Notes under the pieces: generated by a model
Seen by the model: only the letters and a program-made list of their open reading frames with translations
Told to the model about the DNA's origin: nothing
Databases searched by the model: none
NCBI GenBank assembly: GCA_963792705.1
Contig: CAWBXD010000010.1
Location: 38,019-102,018 of the forward strand
DNA: 64,000 bases
Reading direction: 5' to 3'
Origin: JBBQVS01 sp963792705
GTDB taxonomy: Bacteria > Chloroflexota > Ktedonobacteria > Ktedonobacterales > Ktedonobacteraceae
Position numbers and translations under genes: made by a program
Shown: positions 54,339 to 63,359 of the stretch, in pieces
How positions within the stretch are numbered: the stretch's first letter is position 1
Layout of the letters: the number at the start of each line of letters is the position of its first letter

Positions 54339-55681
54339 TATTTTTTGCGGCGATCTTCGACACGAGCACTAGCGGTTTTTGACTCACCACCACTGGCACG
54401 CGGCAAGCTATCAGCCGGAACAAGCTCCACCTTCGGTGAATTGCCTGTGATGGTTTTCACGGCCTCTGCCATTTCACGCCCCAATGTATGAGCATACTCA
54501 GGATTATGCAAGAGGGCTGTGTCTTTAACTTCGACTTTAAGATCAAAGGTGTCTAGGTTGTTGCGCTTATCGACAATAATGCGAAAATTGGCACCCGTCT
54601 CTGGAAACCGGACAAGGGCAGCTTCTACCTGGCTTGGGAAAACAATCAAGCCACGAATAGATACAGCGTCATCGCTACGTCCCTTAATTGCTCCAATCTT
54701 GGGATGAGAGCGTCCGCATGCACAACGTTCCTCCCACCATGTACGTGAAAGGTCACGACTACGGTAGCGAATCATGGCGGTGCCATCGGCGGCAAGCCAT
54801 GTCCATACGAGTTCTCCGTCTTTGCCATCCTCAACTGGTTCAGTCGTTTCAGGATCAATACACTCGACCAGGAAGGCATCGGCCCATGCATGCATGCCAT
54901 CACGCACTTCACATTCACAAGTCATACCAGGGCCAAGAAACTCTGTCATCCCAAATTCGTCGTAGGCGGTAAAATTGAAGAGTTCTTCAAGCTTTACACG
55001 CGTCTCCCAAGGCCAAGGTTCCGCACCAAATAGACCTATCTTGAGTTTTGTATCCTTAAAGTTGACGCCACGTTCACGTGCTTTGCCACCGACATAGAGG
55101 CCAACAGAAGGAGTCATGCAAACAGCAGTGACGCCGAAGTCGATAATAAAATCAAGCATACGGTCATACTGGCGAGCATCAGACCCCATTGGAATCGCCA
55201 TCACGTCCATCGCCATCGCACCATAATGAAAGCCAAAGCCGCCCGTTGCCATACCATAGCCATAACAGTTCATCAACACATCACCAGGGCGTAGACCAGT
55301 CATCCATAATTCGCGCGCGTTCAAGTCCGCCCAGTAGTCAATGTCCTTTTTGGTAGCAAAGACAGGCACACTTTTGCCAGTTGTACCACTCGTCGCATGA
55401 ATTTCTAAAGCACCACCAGCACCACCCGGCGGTACAAGAGCCATTCCATAAGGGTATGCGTCACGTACAGTCTTCTTTTCGAGGAAGGGCAATTTGCGTA
55501 TATCGGCTAACGAGGTAATATCAGAAGGCTTTACACCTGCCTCATCATAGAGTTTGCGATAAAAGCGGTTTTGGCTATAGACACGCTCAACCATTGTCTG
55601 AAGTCGCTGCAACTGTAGAGCCTGTAGTTTGCTTTTAGAAAGGGTCTCTATCTCTTCATTAAAAAACTTACGATCATTCAT
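54338..55681 (-). CDS. paaK: Phenylacetate-CoA ligase family protein
   Basis: A 447-residue adenylate-forming ligase that activates phenylacetate (or a related aryl acid) to its CoA ester. IHATSGTTGKSVPVFATKKD is the ATP-binding P-loop, TAYDEFGMTEFLGPGMTCEC the central motif, and YRSRDLSRTWWEERCACGR carries the ATP-contacting Asp and a Cys pair. IKGRSDDAVSIRG is the hinge. ATG 55681 follows GGAGGAA; the frame extends far upstream without a site. The rest of the paa pathway is not adjacent, so the acid is uncertain. Confidence 0.9.
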   Translation of the reverse strand: MNDRKFFNEEIETLSKSKLQALQLQRLQTMVERVYSQNRFYRKLYDEAGVKPSDITSLADIRKLPFLEKKTVRDAYPYGMALVPPGGAGGALEIHATSGTTGKSVPVFATKKDIDYWADLNARELWMTGLRPGDVLMNCYGYGMATGGFGFHYGAMAMDVMAIPMGSDARQYDRMLDFIIDFGVTAVCMTPSVGLYVGGKARERGVNFKDTKLKIGLFGAEPWPWETRVKLEELFNFTAYDEFGMTEFLGPGMTCECEVRDGMHAWADAFLVECIDPETTEPVEDGKDGELVWTWLAADGTAMIRYRSRDLSRTWWEERCACGRSHPKIGAIKGRSDDAVSIRGLIVFPSQVEAALVRFPETGANFRIIVDKRNNLDTFDLKVEVKDTALLHNPEYAHTLGREMAEAVKTITGNSPKVELVPADSLPRASGGESKTASARVEDRRKK

Positions 55682-55915
55682 GTGACTAAATAGTTCCTCC
55701 AGAATTACTATGGATATCGTGCATTCACGCATCCATGCATAAGTCTCTAGTACAAGAGACCATAACGATGCACACAGATATGATACTATAGCTGTCGAGA
55801 ATTTTTCTCTTCTCATGTTGTAGAACGGTTTTGCTTGCAACATTAACATGAAAAGGAAAAGCGCAGCAAAACGTGATATGCTGGATAGAACAAAAGGACT
55901 GAGGAGTATAGAGGT

Positions 55916-56578
55916 ATGACACAAGAAGTTGGCAAGGTACAAGCGGTACTGTGGGATCTCGATGGCGTAGTTATTGATAGTGAAGAGGACCATAAGAAGG
56001 CATGGCAGCGTCTAGCACATGAGACGGGGAAAGAGTTTAGCGACGAGCAGTTCGTGGCAACATTTGGCTGGCGTAATGATGCGATTGTCCCCAAAGTATG
56101 GGGAAGCGTGTCGGCGGAAGAGTTACAGGAACTCGCGAACCGCAAGGAAACATACTATCGTGATTATGTGCGTCACACAGCGGCGTTCTTGCCAGGAGCA
56201 CAGGAGTTGATGAGCGCGCTTCACGATAGCGGTTATCCGCAAGCGTTAGGCTCATCGGCACCGATTGCGAATATAGAGATGGTGAAAGAGGTTCTGGGTC
56301 TGGAACGATACATCGATGCGTTTGTTTCAGGTGAAACGGTGCCTCATGGTAAGCCTGCCCCTGATATATTTCTCAAGGCAGCAAAAGAGGTAGGCGTTGA
56401 GCCAAAAGATTGTCTAGTCATTGAGGACGCGGTGGCAGGTGTTGCGGCAGCTCGTGCGGGTGGTATGTACAGTATCGCAGTCGCGTATGGGCGCGTCCTA
56501 CCCGGCTTGCAGGTCGCCACACTTGTAGTCAAAGACTTAACGGAGGTCACGGTGGAGCGCATACAGAGTATTGCTTGA
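55916..56578 (+). CDS. HAD-superfamily hydrolase, beta-phosphoglucomutase-like
   Basis: A 220-residue HAD protein. VLWDLDGVVIDSEEDH is motif I (DxDGVxxDSE), SSAPIANIEMV motif II, GKPAPDIFLKA motif III with Lys, and CLVIEDAVAGVAAARAGGM motif IV. These are the marks of the beta-phosphoglucomutase/phosphatase subfamily. The gene is divergent from the CoA ligase, and its stop lies 40 bp before the tRNA-Sec gene. It is either a sugar-phosphate phosphatase or mutase. Confidence 0.9.
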   Translation: MTQEVGKVQAVLWDLDGVVIDSEEDHKKAWQRLAHETGKEFSDEQFVATFGWRNDAIVPKVWGSVSAEELQELANRKETYYRDYVRHTAAFLPGAQELMSALHDSGYPQALGSSAPIANIEMVKEVLGLERYIDAFVSGETVPHGKPAPDIFLKAAKEVGVEPKDCLVIEDAVAGVAAARAGGMYSIAVAYGRVLPGLQVATLVVKDLTEVTVERIQSIA

Positions 56579-56618
56579 CAAGGAGACGCGTCAATGGCAC
56601 AATACGCAGACAACACAT

Positions 56619-56714
56619 GGAGGTGTAGGGACTCCGGTGGGTCTCACCGTCTTCAAAACGGCTGGGGGGTCGCTCAGCGCGGTCCTCGGTGGGTTCGACT
56701 CCCATACGCCTCTG
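56619..56714 (+). tRNA. selC: tRNA-Sec (selenocysteine, anticodon TCA)
   Basis: A 96-base gene folding as tRNA-Sec: an 8-bp acceptor stem GGAGGTGT/ACGCCTCT, a 6-bp D stem GGACTC/GGGTCT with the tiny loop CGGT, anticodon loop CTTCAAA (anticodon TCA at 56653-56655), a long variable arm of about 25 bases with a CGCTCAGCG hairpin, and T arm GTGGG-TTCGACT-CCCAT with discriminator G. The layout matches E. coli selC. CCA is not encoded. No selA, selB or selD is in the window. Confidence 0.95.
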
Positions 56715-56741
56715 CCTCTATGGATGAGTTTATTGATGAGA

Positions 56742-56800
56742 TGTGCGGTCTAACGTAAGCGTGGAATTAGCGTTAATTCTATTCTTATCGTGGAAAAAGT
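56742..56800. mobile_element. Candidate left end of the Tn7-like element
   Basis: TGTGCGGTCTAACGTAAGCG begins 28 bp beyond the tRNA-Sec gene, a Tn7-like distance. Two related motifs (TAAGCGTGGAA and TTATCGTGGAA, about 30 bp apart) could be transposase-binding sites. The other end lies outside the window, so neither the boundary nor a 5-bp duplication can be confirmed. Confidence 0.35.
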
Positions 56801-56976
56801 ACGAAGAGATATTTTCAAATGTCTATACTGGTTATGGAATAAACTGGACTTTTAAACCAAGTACACATATCCTTACACTTCCATGCTACAAGAATATTCG
56901 ATTTTTACGTACTGAAAAATTTCTCACGTATTACTCTTCTAATTATCATCAACGAGAAGAACCCATCTGTAAGACT

Positions 56977-58504
56977 CTAGAAGAACCCCTTCTCTCTTTC
57001 AGTCTGATTATAGCGTTGCTCTAGCCTTAGGGTCCGAATTTGCTCAATCCGCTCTTGCAACAGGGGATAGCCTAAGATCGTTGCAAGAGGCATCAATAAT
57101 TTATGTGCAATATTGCTAATAAGCAGAGGCAGTTTTTGTTCCTCACGTTGCTGTACATACACATTAAGACACGTTAAAAGTTCTATTTCGCGGCGCTGTC
57201 GTTCCATTTGCTGCAGAAAGATAATATCTGCTCGTATACGCATCAGCTCAGCTTTGACAGCTGGATATAAACGTAAACTGTCTAAAGTTAGCCCAACTGA
57301 TCTAGCAATATCTTTCATCCTCACCAGTTGACCAGACTGTTGGAGATTAGCATAAGCTAGTCGCACCTGTTGTACCAATTCAGCCTCTCGATTAGCTTTT
57401 CGACTAACACTTTGACGCTGTTTCACTTCCGTACGTCGCGTGACCTCCTCATACATCAGCTGCCTAGTTTGCGGATACTTAATATGATTTAGTGTTTGAA
57501 TGTTCCAACCTGTTAATGTACATATAGCTCTACTTGTGATTTCTTGCCCATTTTGCTCAAGCTCTCTGATCGCTTGCCGAACTTGACGCTGCTAGCACTA
57601 CATCTCGATCTCGCCGTCGTACCTGAGCAGCATACATACGTGGAAGTCGCGATGAATTGCCAGGCAATTGTATTGGGAGTTCTAACGTCGCTGTTACAAC
57701 CTGTTCTAGCATCTCTATTGTATACATTGAGTATGACCACTAATTCTTCCCTCGCACAGCAGACTTCCCGTTCATGCGTTGCCACAAGTTGTTTTGCTAT
57801 CATAGACGCCCTAGGATATTGCCGGAAGGTCCGTTCATCCTTGCCTGTTGCAATACATAGACGGGTATATGAGAAGACATCTTGCGTTGCTGCTAATAAG
57901 GCATATGTTTTGTGCAAACATTCGATAAGTTCATTTTCGTACAGCGCACGCCGTGCTGCTTTGGCAACAGATCGTCTAGCCATAACACCATCAATTAAGG
58001 CTTTCACCTCTGGATCATGATTGATTGTATGGACAGTTATTTGTAGGCGCATGCAAATAGTATGACGTGTCACTGGCTCCTGTTGTGTTTCCAACATTTG
58101 TATCACGCCTACTACTCGCTCATACAGATTATTAATCTGCAAACGTGGGCGATGACGCGTACGCTCTTTCGCGTTAAGTAGCATTTCTCTAGCATATGGA
58201 TAGCGCCCGGCTAAATCATTCATCGAAATGTGAAGATAACCACATAACACAGTTTGCGTAATACACACACCCAGCTCGTCAAAATGTGCGATAGCCGGTT
58301 CAATCTGCGAGACGAGGTGCTGTTCCTCTCGTGACATTGAATACTCCAATGACTTCTGCTTGGAACGATACTGTTCAAGCAGACTCGGCACGTGGGTACT
58401 GTTTGACAGAGTTGGTTGTCATATTCAGCGTTCTGCAGATGGCATACGGAGTGATTGGTTTGCCTTCTGTAGTAAGCAAATCTCAGCACTTGTAATTTGT
58501 TCAA
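56977..58504 (-). pseudogene. Frameshifted tail of the TniQ/TnsD protein: tandem HTH repeats
   Basis: The minus strand continues the TniQ protein's C-terminal repeat pattern but in pieces: 58425-58541 (MANLPSDTYTQLVEQ...), a short frame with VKQYPRAESA at about 58420-58376, 57513-58337 (MSREEQHLVSQIEP...), 57557-57727 (MYTIEMLEQVV...) and about 57580-56977 (VRQAIRELEQNG...). Each unit is about 65 residues with a helix-turn-helix and a YP-x-x-K-like end, for example HIKYPQTRQLM and RLYPAVKAELM. Frame changes near 58505, 58425, 58390, 57725 and 57580 break it. Separate small genes are less likely. Confidence 0.7.
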
Positions 58505-59992
58505 CTAATTGGGTATACGTGTCTGACGGTAGATTTGCCATCGAGCCTCGTGCGTTCTTTTCACTTCATCCTCGCGAATTGGTAAAAGTAATGCCTTGAC
58601 TTGTGGATATTTCTTTGCCGTTGTATAAGTGATTCCTACTACCTTACATATTCTTTGCAGAGACAGTTGCTCACCTTTCTCCTTCATCTGGGCTATTGTT
58701 GCCACTACATGGGCTACCAACTCCCGTTCGTGATCTACCTGCTCGTCGATCATAAGCTGCCTTTTTTGCTGTGCACGACGCTCTACCAACATAGTCGTCG
58801 CACCTGGTAGCTCTCGTAAGACATTAGCACCAATTTGGAGTGCTCTTCCTAACTCCACTTTGCTCAAGAACTTGCCCTCTCGTTCCAGTTGGTCTAGGAC
58901 TTTGGGAATGCGGCAAGCAATTGCCTCAAGTCGTACTCTACGTTGCTGATGATATGGTAAAAGTTCATTAGGAATGAGGGCTAATATCTTATGGATTTCA
59001 GGATAAGACAATAATTGATTGAGTGGAATACGTAAATGATCCTCGATCACTTGACGTGTGATTGGAAGTCCAGTTTTCACCATCTCCTGCTGCAGTACTA
59101 TTATACGTCTTACGAGAGCCTCTCTTATCGACTGCTTCTCGAATGTTTCATCGTGTTCTCGAGATTGTAAGCAGGTATTTTCGAACCATATTCTTTCATC
59201 AAAGAACGTCCGAAAAGTCACACCTATTGCTTCCAACCTATGAAGATAGCCTAGCAATGGTCCATTATAATGAATTTGACTTCTTGGTTTTCCCGCTGCA
59301 TGTTGCATTATTGCAATTTGCTGACGTACCATATTTCGACGGTGGGAAGGTAACAAGAAGTCATTCATACCAGATAGCAAATAGGTGAGGTCCGCTGTTA
59401 ATCTCTGTGCACGCATCTGTTCGTCAAAGGACAATGTTATTGTTTTCGCTTGGCGAAGGTCAGCTTGACAGAGAACGCACCTGCCAACAGTGAAAGGAGC
59501 ACTGAAAATAGGCATTTTATTCCCGCATCGTGGACAAGTATCACACAAACTGCATTTGTGCTTAGCACATCCCGAAAGGAAAGAAAATCGCCACAATAAG
59601 CTATAATAAATTTCTTGTTGTTCAGCTAAACATAGGGGACAGAACCGTAAGGTAACAGCTAAGCTTTGCCCGAGAAATATCCCCATAGGATGCGGTGTTG
59701 TCTCTCGACCAAACCGTGCTACAAGATAGTGAAAAGTTGTTGTCAGTAATTCCTCTTTAGAGCATGCGAGAACAATGGCAATACTGTCTAAGGATGAAGG
59801 CGGATGATCAATTAGGTAGCTTTTGCCTCGTGGATTTCGATATTGCTCTGATAGTGTAGATGTTTCATACAGGCCGATCAAAGAAGTGAGGCGATTAGCT
59901 GCGGCGGTACGCATAAGTAGACTAGTAAAGGTTTCCTGTGGCTTCGGTCTGATCCCTATTGGAAGTGTTTCGAAAATATATTGTGGATACAT
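58505..59992 (-). CDS. tniQ: TniQ/TnsD target-selection protein, core
   Basis: A 495-residue TniQ-family protein, the target selector of Tn7-like transposons. The N-terminal TniQ domain (LPIGIRPKPQETFTSLLMR) leads to zinc-finger Cys/His pairs: C118-x2-C121, C142-x2-H145, C147, C153-x2-C156 and C172-x2-C175. The last 200 residues hold three helix-turn-helix units with GLPITRQVIEDHLRI, FLSKVELGRALQI and LSLQRICKVVGI. The frame stops at 58505, but the repeat pattern runs on downstream in other frames, so the original protein was probably about 1,000 residues. It normally docks on DNA and recruits the TnsC ATPase. Confidence 0.85.
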   Translation of the reverse strand: MYPQYIFETLPIGIRPKPQETFTSLLMRTAAANRLTSLIGLYETSTLSEQYRNPRGKSYLIDHPPSSLDSIAIVLACSKEELLTTTFHYLVARFGRETTPHPMGIFLGQSLAVTLRFCPLCLAEQQEIYYSLLWRFSFLSGCAKHKCSLCDTCPRCGNKMPIFSAPFTVGRCVLCQADLRQAKTITLSFDEQMRAQRLTADLTYLLSGMNDFLLPSHRRNMVRQQIAIMQHAAGKPRSQIHYNGPLLGYLHRLEAIGVTFRTFFDERIWFENTCLQSREHDETFEKQSIREALVRRIIVLQQEMVKTGLPITRQVIEDHLRIPLNQLLSYPEIHKILALIPNELLPYHQQRRVRLEAIACRIPKVLDQLEREGKFLSKVELGRALQIGANVLRELPGATTMLVERRAQQKRQLMIDEQVDHERELVAHVVATIAQMKEKGEQLSLQRICKVVGITYTTAKKYPQVKALLLPIREDEVKRTHEARWQIYRQTRIPN

Positions 59993-60101
59993 TACTGCTC
60001 CTCTTTTTTAGAGTCACGCCTTCATAATGTACATCCTGTGTTATTACCAGTAGTAACTTTAGAAGTTTGTTACCCTTTTTTTCTGAATATTCTTCCACGT
60101 C

Positions 60102-61032
60102 TTATCCAAGAGTTCTGGCGTAAGACAAGGCAATTTCCTTCTCTATAGCTTTCCGGCTTGCATCGCGAATAAGAATCATGATATCACGAAGAATGCCTCC
60201 TGTAGATTGTTCGATGAATTTGGCTGGTCCATCTATCTCTTGGGACTTCTGCTTTAAGGTGTGAAGGGCCAAATGCGATGGTTGTGTAAACGGAAGTAGC
60301 AGTTCGATAGAGGCTAGTAGAGCTACTAAGTCTTTCCCCAGTATACTGCGGCAGTTCAAAAAAATCATTCCAGCGACCAGCCACTTCTTCATCTCCTGTC
60401 ACCCATGTAAGCGGGTTACAAGAAGCGCATATAATAGGAACTTTTAGTCTATTAGAAAGATCAAGTACCCTTCGCCGCATATCTGGATGCGAGATATGTT
60501 CGACCTCGTCTATCAAGATCAGCTCGACACCACACTGCAGAAAATATAAACTTAGCTTTTGGTTCAGGTCCTCCTCCGTGTCCCCTTGTAAGTAGGTAAG
60601 ACCACATTCAAGAATCATTCTCTGAAGAAGTGCCCTCGGTGTTTTATTACTTACTGGAGCATCAACCCTAATAATCCGAACATAATTGCGACTTTCCTCT
60701 ACTTGTGGAAGATGCATAGCAGCAAGCCAGTTCAGGTAGGTCGTTTTTCCCATTCCCGACAATGCACCTAGTAAGAAGTTTCGCTGCTGACCAAGAGAGC
60801 GATATCCCAAAACATACTTTACTTTCTCATGCAAATCCCACAGATCAGGAGTCATCAGAAAAATAAAGTTATCCAACCAAAGCAATTTATCCTCTGGCGA
60901 TAAGCCTACAAATTGCTCTTTTAAATTCTGTCGGATAGTCTTATAACCACCTTCGACCTTATTAGATATCTCCAAAGGCTCTCTTATGAGTCTCATCTTG
61001 AGGCGATCTAGTAAAAGTAGCGATTTGGTCAC
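60102..61032 (-). pseudogene. tnsC: TnsC/TniB AAA+ ATPase, frameshifted
   Basis: The 61032-60184 frame encodes a TnsC-like ATPase: Walker A GALSGMGKTTYL (89-100), Walker B ELILIDEVEHI (Asp175-Glu176) and the typical RWNDFFELPQYTG. After Gly it loses homology, while the next frame (to 60102) resumes KDLVALLASIELLLPFTQPS through to ARTLG, the family's normal C-terminus. A single-base change at the GGGGAAA tract near 60332-60340 joins them. The start is GTG, overlapping the small upstream ORF by 4 bp. TnsC regulates the transposase; the break would remove its C-terminal helices. Confidence 0.82.
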
Positions 61033-61191
61033 CCCGTCTGTATGTCCAATCGTTTATTAGGATTTAACTTCCGTGCACGAACTCTTAATCCTTCATCCTC
61101 ACGTGACCATTCGTCCTTCCACTCCTCAATTGTGCCAACGTAGGAGAACGTCAAACTTCTCATCCACAACCGCGGTTTGTATTTCATACAT
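61029..61191 (-). pseudogene. Small coupled ORF between tnsB and tnsC, probably frameshifted
   Basis: ATG 61191 has a strong AAAGGAG site overlapping the tnsB stop. It reads MYEIQTAVVDEKFDVLLRWH and stops after 21 codons. Removing one base near AATTGAGG merges it with a second frame, EEWKDEWSREDEGLRVRARK then LNPNKRLDIQTG, whose TGA overlaps the tnsC GTG. The merged product would be about 53 residues, charged, with no known family. It could be an accessory transposition protein. The alternative is that only the downstream frame is translated from ATG 61187. Confidence 0.5.
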
Positions 61192-61204
61192 AGGCTATTC
61201 TCCT

Positions 61205-63355
61205 TTAAGTAATAGTGATGCGACACGGACGAGCAAAACCAGCAATATACCGATCATATTCCTCATCCTGAGATACTGTAGTTTGCTCTAGTGCCTGGCT
61301 CATCTCAGTAACATCTACTTTCGATGAGGGTTTAGAACTGCTCTTTTTGGCATTTCGTTGCGCCGCCTTTTTCTCAGCTTTCCTCTGATCAAATAACTCA
61401 CGCAGACCATTAAGATAAGCGACCCAATCCCTTGCTGCCTTTCCATCGTTGCGTGCCAATTCTTTTGCCAATTCGCGTTCCCAAAGGCTCACTGATTTGT
61501 ACTCGTTATTTGCCAACCGCAATTCTTTTGCCCGTATGTCACAAACGTACTTTCCGTCTCGAAAGATAGCAAGAAGACTAATATCAGAAGGATCGTATCG
61601 AATACCCAATTTTACTGGTTTACCCTTAATATCCTTAGAAGACACTTTACTCAATCCTGGAGACCAATAATGCATACCAAACAGACTAATACCTTTTTGG
61701 TTTTTCTCACGTCTTTGATGATGTAAACGCCAAAAGAGCCGTTCAACGTCAATCGACGGATATGGAACAGCGGGGATTTCTCCTTGCAATCCCTGCTCCC
61801 ATTTATCATTTGGGCTCATATCCAACTCGCTATGCTTAGTATTTTGATAGGTAACGATTTCGTCGAGAATGAAGCGATAGATATCTGGATAAAGCAAGCA
61901 GGCTTTCTGAGCTGCATTACGAATATCCTTTGGATGACTTGATTGAATTGCACCCTCTAACCGCTCTTTAATACGCGCTGAGAGTGTCCCAAAAAATCGC
62001 TCAATGAGGGCCCCATAACGAGCTTTGTATGGCTTGCGAAATACCAGGTCGATGCTATTGTACTTGCCATTCATGCTTATCTCTTTTGCAAGGTCTTCAA
62101 GGCTATGTGAGTGGTGACTCCAAGCGTTATCTAACGATAATTGAAGTGGAATACCGTAGCAAGGCCATTCTCCTTGGATACCAAGCTTTTCACGCTGTGC
62201 TTTTGACTTCTGCCAGATAGCGTTCTGAAGTGCTTGTTGGATTGACTCGATACAAGGGTCCTCATAAAGTAAAGCAAATCCTAAAATAGACCTGGAATAT
62301 GCATCAATCAATACAGTGAGCCACAATCTTCTAGGTTCGCCCCTCGTTTCCTCATCAACCACGAATACTTTAAGGCGATGATGGTCCGCAAATACGAATT
62401 GTAAAGGTCTGGTTGCCATAGAAACGAAAGTATCAAAAATCATTTGTTCATGTTCCCATGCATCCTCCCCATAGCGTTCCACAATAAGAGCTTTCCCTTC
62501 ATCTGGACGCTTTTCCCAATTATTAACATACGTGTATAACCACGCTCTGGATGGAAGTTCTACAGATGAGAGAAGACGTTTTTTCTCTGGATTTGCTTCA
62601 ATGGCTTCGATGGATAATTTCGAATCAAATAACTCTAGAATGAGGTTTTGTGGTATAGTCGTTCCACACTTGGACAGATCGATCCACTTTCCTTTGTTCC
62701 GCGTGTGATCCGACTCGATGAAGTTGTACAATGACCCCTTCGTAATTGCAGGCGTTCGTTTATAATAATGCACGATAGCACTATCAATAAAATGGATTTG
62801 AGAGTCCGTGAAACGTGTATGGTCGCGATTAGCACGCAAAAAAGACGAGGCAATGGCATCACGCTTCCCATAATACCTGCACATGAGATCATCGTATTTA
62901 TAATAAGTGCTTCGTCCAATTTTCAGATTATGACAGGCTGCATCCAGTAATTCTGTACGAGCCAATGTATTACCCTTTTTCAGTTCGTCTCTTTGTATAT
63001 TGTCCACCTCACGCTCGATTTGCTTTACCTTTGTCACTACTGTCTCCGCTTTATTAATTGCCCACTGCGGTAGCGTAGTCTCAGCGGTCGGCTTCGGAGT
63101 GGGGTACGCAATACTTACCTCAACACGAAGTTTGTCCAACGTAGGCGCAAAAACCGGAGGTGAACCATTACGAGATTCACGCTTGTAAAGTTCATCCATA
63201 CGTATAGCAGTAATCATCCGTGCTGCTGTATCTTCAATTTCTATTGAAATAAGATTGCGTGATACAATACGGTATGTATGATTTTGCCAGAACATGAACC
63301 ACCCCGGCTTTAAATTGTCCTCAATCGTTGCGATGTTGCGGCGTGTACGAGCCAT
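61205..63355 (-). CDS. tnsB: TnsB/TniA-type DDE transposase
   Basis: A 716-residue DDE integrase-fold transposase that cuts and joins the 3' ends of the element. The catalytic triad is D324 (FVFADHHRLKV), D409 (LQLSLDNAWSHHS) and E452 (GALIERFFGTL). N-terminal HTH-rich DNA-binding domains precede the core, and a mu-type C-terminal barrel with a long basic tail (EKKAAQRNAKKSSSKPSSK) follows. The very C-terminus, IAGFARPCRITIT, would be the TnsC-contacting tip by analogy. The frame is intact. It starts 4 bp after the tnsA stop. Confidence 0.92.
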   Translation of the reverse strand: MARTRRNIATIEDNLKPGWFMFWQNHTYRIVSRNLISIEIEDTAARMITAIRMDELYKRESRNGSPPVFAPTLDKLRVEVSIAYPTPKPTAETTLPQWAINKAETVVTKVKQIEREVDNIQRDELKKGNTLARTELLDAACHNLKIGRSTYYKYDDLMCRYYGKRDAIASSFLRANRDHTRFTDSQIHFIDSAIVHYYKRTPAITKGSLYNFIESDHTRNKGKWIDLSKCGTTIPQNLILELFDSKLSIEAIEANPEKKRLLSSVELPSRAWLYTYVNNWEKRPDEGKALIVERYGEDAWEHEQMIFDTFVSMATRPLQFVFADHHRLKVFVVDEETRGEPRRLWLTVLIDAYSRSILGFALLYEDPCIESIQQALQNAIWQKSKAQREKLGIQGEWPCYGIPLQLSLDNAWSHHSHSLEDLAKEISMNGKYNSIDLVFRKPYKARYGALIERFFGTLSARIKERLEGAIQSSHPKDIRNAAQKACLLYPDIYRFILDEIVTYQNTKHSELDMSPNDKWEQGLQGEIPAVPYPSIDVERLFWRLHHQRREKNQKGISLFGMHYWSPGLSKVSSKDIKGKPVKLGIRYDPSDISLLAIFRDGKYVCDIRAKELRLANNEYKSVSLWERELAKELARNDGKAARDWVAYLNGLRELFDQRKAEKKAAQRNAKKSSSKPSSKVDVTEMSQALEQTTVSQDEEYDRYIAGFARPCRITIT

Positions 63356-63359
63356 CTAA

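Noticed and set aside
56743..57024. Plus-strand ORF of 93 codons between selC and the tns module
   Set aside because: No ribosome site, no family resemblance, overlaps the tail of the decayed TniQ frame and the putative transposon end.
60340..60400. Classical -1 slippery site (T7 run) in tnsC
   Set aside because: Family homology (FELPQYTG) continues in the first frame past the T-run, so the break lies later, at the G4A3 tract.
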